In this document: positions 6,722 through 13,300 of the stretch, piece after piece
How the letters are laid out: the number at the start of each line of letters is the position of its first letter
Numbering within the stretch: the stretch's first letter is position 1
Assembly: GCA_027081495.1 (NCBI GenBank)
Contig: JALWKJ010000161.1
Coordinates: 1 to 14,180 of the forward strand
From: Campylobacterales bacterium
GTDB lineage: Bacteria > Campylobacterota > Campylobacteria > Campylobacterales > QNZT01
DNA: 14,180 bases
Direction of reading: 5' to 3'
Made by a program: the position numbers and the translations under genes
Notes under the pieces: model-generated
The model's database searches: none
What the model was told of the DNA's origin: nothing
The model's input: the letters and a program-made list of their open reading frames with translations, nothing else

Positions 6722-9087
6722 AGTAAAGCTACTTCTATACCGCTTATATCGCTTCTTCTGGGTTTTATGTAAAAAGGCTCTATCTTAAAATTTTCAATAT
6801 CGTAATTTTGTGTTATTTCATCTATCTCATCCATAAGCTCTTCGTTAAGCTCTTTAATCTCTTCTTCAATCTGATCGACTTTTTGTTGCGCTCTTTGTAC
6901 ATCGTCTTTTTGACGGTAGAGATTTCCCGCATTTTTTAGAGTCGATCCCGCTTTTGCCGTAGTGCTTCTTTTGATGGCGCTTCGTCCTAAAAAGGCGTCC
7001 AAAATCGTCATGCCAAAAGATAAAATCGTATTTGTCGTACTTGCGCTTACATCCGATTCCTCTTTTTGGAGTTTTTCTATTGCGCGCGTTAGTTTTTTTT
7101 CAAGAGAGTCTCTTTTCTTGGCAAATTTTTCTTTGAGATTTTCGATTTCTTGCTCTTTTTTGTCGCGGAGAGTCTCTTGAACTCTTACTTTAAAATCTTC
7201 TTCGCTTTCACCTTCAAAAGATTCCAGTTTTAGTTTTTGCACCCGATAGAGTATCAGTTTTTTTTCATGATAGAGATAGTTTGCAAACTCTTTTTCGAAA
7301 GATTTTAGATCTTTTTGTTTGGTTATAAAAGAGGGCAATCGGGCATATTCGCAATTGCCAAGAGGAGATAAATCGTATAGATCGAAATCGTCGTCATTTA
7401 TTATCGGCTCTTGCCACAATATATTTTTTTGTCTCTCATTAAGCGGATATTTATAATAGAAATTCTCCTCTTTGTCGATCGCTCTTTTGGCATTGTAGTA
7501 GCGGATAGTCGCGTTTGCCAAAAGAGAGGGAGAATAAAGACACTCTTGCGACGCGCTATTTAGGTAATATTGTTCTATATCTTCGCTAAGAGGCGGCGGG
7601 GCGCTTTTTGTCGAAACGGTCGATGAAGGGATCGGTTTTTTTATATCCGGAGTCTTTTTTAACGCCTCTTTTTTCTCTTTCATAAGCATTTTTATTTGCG
7701 GTTTCGAGAGCGGTCCCGCAAGATAGCTTAAAACCCATCTTGTTCCAAATAAAGAGATGGCGTCCCTATGGGCGCTTTTTAATACAAAAGTCCTTTTTTT
7801 CAAATTTGAGAGAAGTTGCGTAATACTCTTTTTATCGAGGGCGTTTGGAGAACTTTTTACAAGACCGTCGATGACCCTGTTAATATCCTGCTTTGTTTGT
7901 AGTCGACCGATAAACCAAGAGCCGATATTCGAGAGACCTTTGTAGTCCAGATCGATCGGGTTTTGGGTTGAGAGAACCACTCCTATACCGTAAGCTCTCG
8001 CCTGTTTTAAAAGAAGAAGCATGGGGTTTTTTGAGGGAGGATTTGAAGTCGCCGGGAAAAAACCGAATATCTCGTCCATATAAAGCAGAGTTCTTAAGGT
8101 TCCCGTACCGCTTAAAGTCCTCATCCATGATATGTATCTATTTAGAAGCAGCGTTACAAAAAACATTCTTTCATTGTCGTTTAAGTGAGAGATGCTAAAT
8201 ATAGCCACCCTAGGTTTTGCGTCTTTCGTATAGAGCAGTTTTTGGATATCAAGAGATTCTCCTTTGATCCAGTTTTCAAAAGTCGGGCTTGCCAAAACAT
8301 TGTTTAAAAGCATTGCGAGTTTAAGTCTTTCATTTTGAGGATAAAAACTCTTAAGGGGCAATACCCCTATCTTTTCAAACGGTGGATTTGCGACATGACC
8401 TATGAGCTCTTCAAGACTCAAAGAGATCCCTTTTTTCCAGAAGTATTTAAAAATAGTGCTCAAAAGAAGATACGGTTTACTGCTAAGCGGGTTTATATCC
8501 TCGCCGATAAGCGCTAAAATAGATGAAACCGTTGAGCCGAGCATATATACGAAAGTGTCCGGATCGTCTATAATATCAGAACTTGGAGCTTCAAAGCTAC
8601 TCAAAACGCTAAGGCTTACACCCGCGGAACTACCCGGAGTGTAAATCGTAAAGTCGGCTCCGTTTTTATAGCGTTTTACTCTATCTCTGTCCTGATTCCA
8701 GCTTTTAATGCCTTCTTCCCATATAGCGGCCGTTTTTTTTGCAAAAGAGGGGATATCCATACCTTTTTTTTCAGCTTGCGCTCTATCTATCCACGGTTCA
8801 AACTTTTTTGGATCAAAATCATCAAATGCCAGCAGAAGATCTCCCATATCTCCTTTTGGGTCTATAACTATTGAGGGAATTTTATCCAGTACGGCCTCTT
8901 CGATCATGCAGACGCCTAAGCCCGTTTTTCCGCTTCCCGTCATTCCTATGATAGCGGCATGCGTAGTGAGGTTTTTATTTTTTATAAGTAGAAGATTATC
9001 CTCGTCTTCACCTGTTTGTATATTTTTTTCTCTACCTAGATAAAAGAGTCCCAGCTTTTCATAAGCCAAAGCGGCGTCCTTGCCCAT
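6703..9087 (-). CDS. HerA/DUF853-like P-loop ATPase with coiled-coil C-terminal extension
   Basis: This 794-residue protein belongs to the HerA/FtsK-type ATPases. Walker A is GMTGSGKT (48-55), followed by a PSIVIDPKGDMGDLL segment (71-85) typical of the group. Walker B is LLYMDEIF (334-341, Asp338 and Glu339), and STQNPIDLDYKGLSNIGSWF (373-392) corresponds to the sensor region. Only about 47 residues precede Walker A, so there is no HerA HAS-barrel; this is closer to the DUF853/YjgR layout. From about 470 on lies an accessory region: a Lys/Pro linker, a mixed domain (about 500-615), a coiled coil (about 635-680), a Gly/Ala hydrophobic stretch (about 683-705), and a second coiled coil (about 726-760). 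The start is the ATG at 9087, with SD AAGGAG 7 nt upstream; a GTG at 9117 would lie upstream of the expected transcript start. It likely pumps DNA or remodels a large substrate. Function is unknown. Confidence 0.88.
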   Translation of the reverse strand: MGKDAALAYEKLGLFYLGREKNIQTGEDEDNLLLIKNKNLTTHAAIIGMTGSGKTGLGVCMIEEAVLDKIPSIVIDPKGDMGDLLLAFDDFDPKKFEPWIDRAQAEKKGMDIPSFAKKTAAIWEEGIKSWNQDRDRVKRYKNGADFTIYTPGSSAGVSLSVLSSFEAPSSDIIDDPDTFVYMLGSTVSSILALIGEDINPLSSKPYLLLSTIFKYFWKKGISLSLEELIGHVANPPFEKIGVLPLKSFYPQNERLKLAMLLNNVLASPTFENWIKGESLDIQKLLYTKDAKPRVAIFSISHLNDNERMFFVTLLLNRYISWMRTLSGTGTLRTLLYMDEIFGFFPATSNPPSKNPMLLLLKQARAYGIGVVLSTQNPIDLDYKGLSNIGSWFIGRLQTKQDINRVIDGLVKSSPNALDKKSITQLLSNLKKRTFVLKSAHRDAISLFGTRWVLSYLAGPLSKPQIKMLMKEKKEALKKTPDIKKPIPSSTVSTKSAPPPLSEDIEQYYLNSASQECLYSPSLLANATIRYYNAKRAIDKEENFYYKYPLNERQKNILWQEPIINDDDFDLYDLSPLGNCEYARLPSFITKQKDLKSFEKEFANYLYHEKKLILYRVQKLKLESFEGESEEDFKVRVQETLRDKKEQEIENLKEKFAKKRDSLEKKLTRAIEKLQKEESDVSASTTNTILSFGMTILDAFLGRSAIKRSTTAKAGSTLKNAGNLYRQKDDVQRAQQKVDQIEEEIKELNEELMDEIDEITQNYDIENFKIEPFYIKPRRSDISGIEVALLWENIH

Positions 9088-9119
9088 GATACTTCTCCTT
9101 GGATTGTAAATTATCACCG

Positions 9120-9128
9120 ATTATATCA
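9120..9128 (-). promoter_or_regulatory. Extended -10 promoter for the ATPase-methyltransferase operon
   Basis: The minus strand reads TGATATAAT, a perfect TGnTATAAT, preceded by a T/C-rich stretch. The -10 ends 32 nt upstream of the ATG at 9087, so transcription should start near 9113, downstream of the alternative GTG at 9117. This supports the shorter reading of the ATPase. Confidence 0.6.
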
Positions 9129-9202
9129 AAGAAGAAGATAAAGTTTTATGGTATAAGCTCGTAATTTTAAATCTGGTTTATTATATATACAGTTATTTTA
9201 GA

Positions 9203-9208
9203 TATAAT
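9203..9208 (+). promoter_or_regulatory. Candidate -10 box for aspS-adk
   Basis: TATAAT, preceded by an A/T-rich stretch, lies 43 nt upstream of the aspS TTG start. No convincing -35 was found, as is common in Campylobacterota. It diverges from the ATPase promoter about 80 nt away. Confidence 0.5.
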
Positions 9209-9251
9209 CTCCCTTTTAGAAAACTTTGAAACAATAAAACAGGATAAAACA

Positions 9252-11012
9252 TTGAGAAGTCATTATTGTACCCAATTGGATGAAAACGATATCGGCAAAG
9301 AGGTTGAGCTTTGCGGCTGGGCAAACGGTTACAGAGATCACGGAGGCGTTATCTTTATCGATCTTCGCGACAAGAGCGGTTTGATACAACTTGTTTGCGA
9401 TCCGGCCGATAGTCCAAAAGCGCACAGCAAAGCAAATAGCGTTAGAGACGAATATGTTTTGATTGCAAAGGGAAAAGTGAGATTGCGTGGGCAGGGACTT
9501 GAAAATCAAAATCTTAAAACGGGAAAGATTGAAATCGTTGTTGAAGATTTAATCATCGAAAACAGAAGCGAAGCTCTTCCTTTTGTCATAAACGATACTA
9601 ATGTCAAAGAAGAGATAAGACTCAAATACCGCTACCTTGATCTTCGCAAAAAGAGCTCATACGAAATTTTTAGACTCAGATCCAAAGCTACTATTGCCGC
9701 AAGAAACGCTCTTGACGCCAACGGTTTTTTGGAAGTAGAGACTCCTATCCTTACAAAATCGACACCTGAAGGCGCAAGGGATTATCTTGTTCCTAGTCGA
9801 GTGCATGGCGGAGAATTTTACGCGCTGCCCCAATCTCCTCAACTTTTCAAACAGCTTTTGATGGTGGGCGGATTTGACAGATATTTTCAAATAGCCAAAT
9901 GTTTTAGGGATGAGGATTTACGAGCCGATCGTCAGCCGGAGTTTACGCAGATAGATTTAGAGATGAGTTTTGCAACACAAGAAGATGTTATAAAAGTTTC
10001 GGAAGATATGTTAAAAGCCGTTTTTTCCGCTTGCGGATATACGATAAATACTCCTTTTAATCGCATAACCTATAAAGAAGCTATGGAAAAATACGGCAGC
10101 GATAAACCCGATCTTAGATATGAACTCGCTATGGTAGATGTTATAGATATATTTGCGCGATGTAAAAATGAAATATTTTCAAATATTGCTAAAAATAGCC
10201 ACTTAAATCGAATAAAAGCGCTAAAAGTTCCAAACGGCGATAATATATTTTCAAAAAGGCAGATGAAAAGTTTTGAGGATTATGTCAAAAAGTTCGGAGC
10301 GGGCGGCTTGGGATATTTTCAGATGAAAGAGGATGGATTAAAGGGACCTTTAGCGAAATTTTTTGATCCAAAAGATTTGGAAGAGATTGTAAAAGTTACC
10401 GATCTTCAAGTCGGAGACGCGGTTTTCTTCGGAGCGGGTGAGAAAAAGCTGGTACTTGATTATATGGGTCGTTTTAGAATCTACTTAGCCGAGTTGATGG
10501 ATATTATTCCTGAAGATCGTTTCGAATTTGTTTGGGTTGTAGATTTTCCTATGTTTGAAGTGGAAGACGCTAAAGTAAAAGCGCTTCATCATCCGTTTAC
10601 AATGCCCAAAGATTTAGATAAAGAGTATGTTGAAGAGATAGAATCGATCGCATACGATATAGTTCTTAACGGAGTAGAGCTTGGCGGCGGAAGCGTTCGT
10701 ATCCACAAACCTGAAATACAAAAAGAGGTTTTCAAACTTTTGGGTATTAGCGATGAAGAGGCTAATGAGAAATTCGGTTTTCTGGTCGAAGCGCTCAAAT
10801 ACGGAGCGCCGCCGCATGCCGGGCTTGCGTTTGGACTTGATCGGTTGATCATGCTTTTGACTAAACGAAACTCTATCAGAGATGTCATAGCTTTTCCAAA
10901 AACTCAAAGCGCTCAATGCCTGCTTACCGAAGCTCCAAGTCCCGTTGGTAGAGAACAGTTAAAAGAGCTTAGTATCAGAGTCAAAGAGAGCATGAAAACA
11001 CAGGAGAGATAA
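9252..11012 (+). CDS. aspS: Aspartate-tRNA ligase, probably non-discriminating (Asp/Asn)
   Basis: AspRS charges tRNA with aspartate in the cytosol. The 586 residues match bacterial-type AspRS, with an N-terminal OB-fold anticodon-binding domain (about 1-100), class II catalytic motifs (FRDEDLRADRQPEFTQIDLE; GLAFGLDRLIMLL near residue 530), and the inserted bacterial domain between. Campylobacterota generally lack AsnRS and form Asn-tRNA through AspRS plus GatCAB. Consistent with that, Leu83 and Leu88 (QGLENQNLKTG) are spaced like Leu81 and Leu86, the residues linked to relaxed specificity in the Helicobacter pylori enzyme. That reading is from memory of the literature. The start is TTG at 9252, preceded by SD AGGA. 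adk follows 1 nt after the stop, so the two form an operon, and the cluster with ppa is known from relatives. Confidence 0.95.
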   Translation: MRSHYCTQLDENDIGKEVELCGWANGYRDHGGVIFIDLRDKSGLIQLVCDPADSPKAHSKANSVRDEYVLIAKGKVRLRGQGLENQNLKTGKIEIVVEDLIIENRSEALPFVINDTNVKEEIRLKYRYLDLRKKSSYEIFRLRSKATIAARNALDANGFLEVETPILTKSTPEGARDYLVPSRVHGGEFYALPQSPQLFKQLLMVGGFDRYFQIAKCFRDEDLRADRQPEFTQIDLEMSFATQEDVIKVSEDMLKAVFSACGYTINTPFNRITYKEAMEKYGSDKPDLRYELAMVDVIDIFARCKNEIFSNIAKNSHLNRIKALKVPNGDNIFSKRQMKSFEDYVKKFGAGGLGYFQMKEDGLKGPLAKFFDPKDLEEIVKVTDLQVGDAVFFGAGEKKLVLDYMGRFRIYLAELMDIIPEDRFEFVWVVDFPMFEVEDAKVKALHHPFTMPKDLDKEYVEEIESIAYDIVLNGVELGGGSVRIHKPEIQKEVFKLLGISDEEANEKFGFLVEALKYGAPPHAGLAFGLDRLIMLLTKRNSIRDVIAFPKTQSAQCLLTEAPSPVGREQLKELSIRVKESMKTQER

Positions 11013-11013
11013 C

Positions 11014-11583
11014 ATGAAAAAACTTTTTTTGATTATAGGAGCGCCCGGCAGCGGGAAGACGACCGATGCACAGCTTATAGCCAAAAGGCACGAAAATATC
11101 ACGCACTACTCCACCGGCGATATGTTTAGAGCGGAAGTCGCGAGCAAAAGCGAGAGGGGAGAGATCATAAAATCATATATTGACAATGGAAATCTTGTTC
11201 CCATAGATATAGTTATAGAGACTATCGTAAACGCTATCAAAAAAGCTCCTACGGATGTTGTCGTTATAGACGGTTATCCTAGAAGCGAAGAGCAGATGAT
11301 AGAGCTTGATAAATATCTTCAAAAAGAAAATAGTGTTACTTTAGAGGCCGTTATCGAGGTGGAAGTTAGCGAAAAAACCGCAAGAGAGAGGGTGCTTGGC
11401 CGCGGTCGAGGAGCGGATGACAACAACGAAGTTTTTAACAATCGTATGAAAGTCTATTTAAAACCTTTAGAGAGTATAGAAAAGTTTTATAAAGAAAAAG
11501 GTCTTCTTGTAAAAATTGACGGTGAAGGCACAATCGACGAGATAGTTGAAAATATGGACGAATTTATACAGAGTAAAATATAA
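11014..11583 (+). CDS. adk: Adenylate kinase, short form
   Basis: Adk interconverts ATP + AMP and 2 ADP, keeping the adenylate energy charge. The 189-residue form lacks the long zinc-type LID domain. The P-loop is GAPGSGKTTDA (9-19), the AMP-binding segment is STGDMFRAEV (33-42), IDGYPRSEEQ (about 86-95) carries the conserved adenylate kinase DGxPR, and the LID segment is GRGRGADDN (around 129-137). The start ATG at 11014 comes 1 nt after the aspS TAA, with SD AGGAGA inside the end of aspS, so translation is probably coupled. The downstream gene begins 49 nt after the stop and has its own promoter-like box. Confidence 0.96.
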   Translation: MKKLFLIIGAPGSGKTTDAQLIAKRHENITHYSTGDMFRAEVASKSERGEIIKSYIDNGNLVPIDIVIETIVNAIKKAPTDVVVIDGYPRSEEQMIELDKYLQKENSVTLEAVIEVEVSEKTARERVLGRGRGADDNNEVFNNRMKVYLKPLESIEKFYKEKGLLVKIDGEGTIDEIVENMDEFIQSKI

Positions 11584-11595
11584 GGCATACTTTTA

Positions 11596-11604
11596 TGATA
11601 TAAT
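11596..11604 (+). promoter_or_regulatory. Extended -10 promoter upstream of the small helical protein gene
   Basis: TGATATAAT, a perfect TGnTATAAT, lies in the 49-nt gap after adk, 28 nt before the ATG at 11633. A transcript starting near 11611 would have a leader of only about 20 nt carrying the SD GAGGAGG. This suggests the gene can be expressed independently of aspS-adk. Confidence 0.5.
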
Positions 11605-11632
11605 ATTCTCAAAGTAAAGAGAGGAGGATATT

Positions 11633-12055
11633 ATGACGCTAAAACAATGGTACGATTCGATAGGAGATAAAGACTCTGTTTTTGATGTGGAAAATCCGCA
11701 GAAGTTTAAAGAAGCTACGGCTGCCATTTTGTGTAATATCCTGCATCTTGACAATTCAAAAAAAAGAGACGAATTAAAAGAATTTTGTACGATCGTAAGA
11801 GAATCCCTTTCTCTTGATGATCAAAAAGTCTCTAAAATTTTTGAAGACAAAAAGAGCCTTGATAAAAACATTTATAAACATACGCAAACTATAAAAGAGC
11901 AATTAAAAGACGACAAATACAAAATGCTTGAATTTATGAAGATGTTAAACCGATTTATCATGGTTGACGATTGCAAAGAAGAGGATTATTGCGTTTTTGA
12001 AAAAGTCAAAGAGATGTTGTTTAATCCGGACTATGCCGTAGAGTTGAGCAAATGA
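11633..12055 (+). CDS. Conserved-looking helical protein of unknown function (possible TerB-like domain)
   Basis: I do not recognise this 140-residue protein with certainty. It is almost entirely alpha-helical by composition, has no signal peptide or membrane segment, and is charged, so it is probably cytosolic. The C-terminal part (about 97-130), a hydrophobic helix, an acidic VDD turn and then EExYxxFEKVKEML, resembles the TerB/DjlA-type pattern of helices around an acidic turn; that similarity is suggestive only. It has four cysteines (34, 52, 114, 120), two of them in DDCKEEDYC, which could bind a metal or form a disulfide. The SD GAGGAGG is strong and spaced 4-5 nt from the ATG, suggesting good expression. 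It stands between adk and ppa and converges on the small membrane protein gene with 5 nt between stops. Confidence 0.8.
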   Translation: MTLKQWYDSIGDKDSVFDVENPQKFKEATAAILCNILHLDNSKKRDELKEFCTIVRESLSLDDQKVSKIFEDKKSLDKNIYKHTQTIKEQLKDDKYKMLEFMKMLNRFIMVDDCKEEDYCVFEKVKEMLFNPDYAVELSK

Positions 12056-12060
12056 ATATA

Positions 12061-12621
12061 CTATTTTTTCATTTCTCTTAGTATAGCTTCTACTTTTTCC
12101 TGCGCGTCTTGAAAAGAGGGAGGCAGATCGTTTGGAATTTTTGGAGATTTTTTTATCTCCTCGCGTTCAAGCTTTTCAAGATTAAGAGATTTTATATTTG
12201 CCGGTTCTATTTGTTTTAACGATTTTGTCGGTTTTAAGGGCGGAGGGGATTTTTCGGATAAGGCGGTTTTATTTTGCTCTTCTTTTATGATCGATTGAGT
12301 GATTTGATCGGATATTGAAGAGTTTTGTTCGGTTGTTTTTATTATTTTCTCGATATCTTGGTTTTGATTGTTTTGGTCGTTTTTTTCATCCATCGCTTCG
12401 GATAAAGAAGGTTTTTTTATTTTATACTCTTTAGCTATATTTTGTTGATCTTTAGGATGTGAAATTTTCTGTTTCGCAAGGGCGATGAGTTTTGTCGTAA
12501 GCGTTTCGTCATCAACGATAATTTTTTTATGATCGGGGCTAAGTTGAATACTGTTGTTCATAAGATTGATTTCTCTGATTGCAAAAACGAGAAAAAGGAT
12601 GATCAAGACATATTTCCACAT
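12061..12621 (-). CDS. Small single-pass membrane protein with a low-complexity tail, function unknown
   Basis: I do not recognise this 186-residue protein. Residues 4-19 form one hydrophobic segment (YVLIILFLVFAI core) that is an uncleaved anchor or a signal peptide without a clear cleavage site. The rest is hydrophilic, Lys/Glu/Asn/Gln-rich and probably mostly disordered, with a Pro-rich stretch (KSPPPLKPT, 124-132) and a C-terminal charged helix (about 172-186). It could be a cytoplasm- or periplasm-facing tether; orientation is not clear. SD AAGGA is 5-6 nt before the ATG at 12621. It is divergent from ppa and opposite in strand to its neighbours. An imperfect 16-base palindrome at 12641-12656 (GTAGGTTTCAATCTAC) lies just upstream and may be an operator. 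Confidence 0.72.
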   Translation of the reverse strand: MWKYVLIILFLVFAIREINLMNNSIQLSPDHKKIIVDDETLTTKLIALAKQKISHPKDQQNIAKEYKIKKPSLSEAMDEKNDQNNQNQDIEKIIKTTEQNSSISDQITQSIIKEEQNKTALSEKSPPPLKPTKSLKQIEPANIKSLNLEKLEREEIKKSPKIPNDLPPSFQDAQEKVEAILREMKK

Positions 12622-12717
12622 AGCGTTCCTTCAATATATAGTAGGTTTCAATCTACATATCGTAAAATATGAAAAAAACTTTATATAAATATGAAAATAG
12701 AGTCTATTTTGCGACGG

Positions 12718-12743
12718 TGCAACTTTTTTAAGCAAGAGTTGCA
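12718..12743. repeat. Perfect 7-bp inverted repeat upstream of ppa, possible operator
   Basis: TGCAACT (12718-12724) and AGTTGCA (12737-12743) are perfect inverted arms with centres about 19 bases apart, close to two helical turns. They overlap the place expected for a -35 of the ppa TATAAT box. A dimeric regulator bound here would compete with RNA polymerase. A hairpin in DNA or a leader RNA is less likely, because the site is upstream of the predicted start of transcription. Confidence 0.5.
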
Positions 12744-12748
12744 TAAAA

Positions 12749-12754
12749 TATAAT
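12749..12754 (+). promoter_or_regulatory. -10 box of the ppa-RNase T2 operon
   Basis: TATAAT ends 19 nt before the ppa ATG (12774), placing the transcript start about 12 nt upstream of the gene. The short leader carries SD AAGGAG (7-nt spacing). A -35 is not obvious, and the inverted repeat at 12718-12743 occupies that region. Confidence 0.55.
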
Positions 12755-12773
12755 TAAATTTTAAGGAGATATA

Positions 12774-13295
12774 ATGGATATAAATAAAATAAAGCCGGGA
12801 TCAAACCCCGATAAAATAAACGCTCTTATAGAGATACCGAACAATTCGAATATAAAGTATGAAGTAGATAAAGAGAGCGGCGCGGTCGTGGTGGATAGAA
12901 TTTTATACTCGGCGATGTATTATCCCGCAAATTACGGTTTTGTGCCGAATACTTTGGCGGATGACGGCGATCCGGCCGATATTTTGGTGATAAACGAAAA
13001 CTCTTTTGCTCCCGGTTCGGTGATAGCTTGCAGACTTATCGGCGTGCTTGTGATGGAAGATGAAGCCGGTATGGATGAAAAATTGGTAGCCGTACCCGTT
13101 AGTAAGATAGATCCTACATACGATGGCGTACAAACTCTTGAAGATCTTCCCAAAGCTACTCTTGATAAAATTAAAAACTTTTTTGAAACATATAAAATGC
13201 TTGAACCGAACAAATGGGTAAAAGTTAAAGATTTTCAAAATAAAGAAGCCGCTCAAAAGATGCTTCAAAAAGCGATCGATGCATATAAAGGATAA
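12774..13295 (+). CDS. ppa: Inorganic pyrophosphatase, family I
   Basis: Ppa hydrolyses pyrophosphate to two phosphates in the cytosol, pulling biosynthetic reactions such as aminoacylation and polymerisation forward. The 173 residues match soluble bacterial family I enzymes. The signature DDGDPADILV (63-72) carries the metal-binding aspartates, and YYPANYGFVP (49-58), VPVSKID near 107, and Lys and Tyr residues in the N-terminal strand are in the usual places. The start at 12774 has a strong SD AAGGAG. It belongs to the aspS-adk-ppa neighbourhood of Campylobacter and Helicobacter, but here two genes separate it from adk. The T2 ribonuclease gene follows 5 nt after the stop, with its SD inside the ppa 3' end, so they are co-expressed. 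Confidence 0.96.
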   Translation: MDINKIKPGSNPDKINALIEIPNNSNIKYEVDKESGAVVVDRILYSAMYYPANYGFVPNTLADDGDPADILVINENSFAPGSVIACRLIGVLVMEDEAGMDEKLVAVPVSKIDPTYDGVQTLEDLPKATLDKIKNFFETYKMLEPNKWVKVKDFQNKEAAQKMLQKAIDAYKG

Positions 13296-13300
13296 AATTT

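Noticed and set aside
7757..9043. Several plus- and minus-strand frames of 60-111 codons inside the ATPase gene
   Set aside because: All are shadows of the ATPase frame, without SD or family resemblance.
6703..9087. Whole HerA defence system
   Set aside because: HerA-type defence loci carry a nuclease or Sir2 partner; here the neighbour is a methyltransferase and the flanks are core genes, so a defence label is not supported.
12903..13268. Minus-strand 121-codon frame opposite ppa
   Set aside because: It is antisense to a clearly identified pyrophosphatase; low-complexity aromatic composition is typical of a shadow frame.
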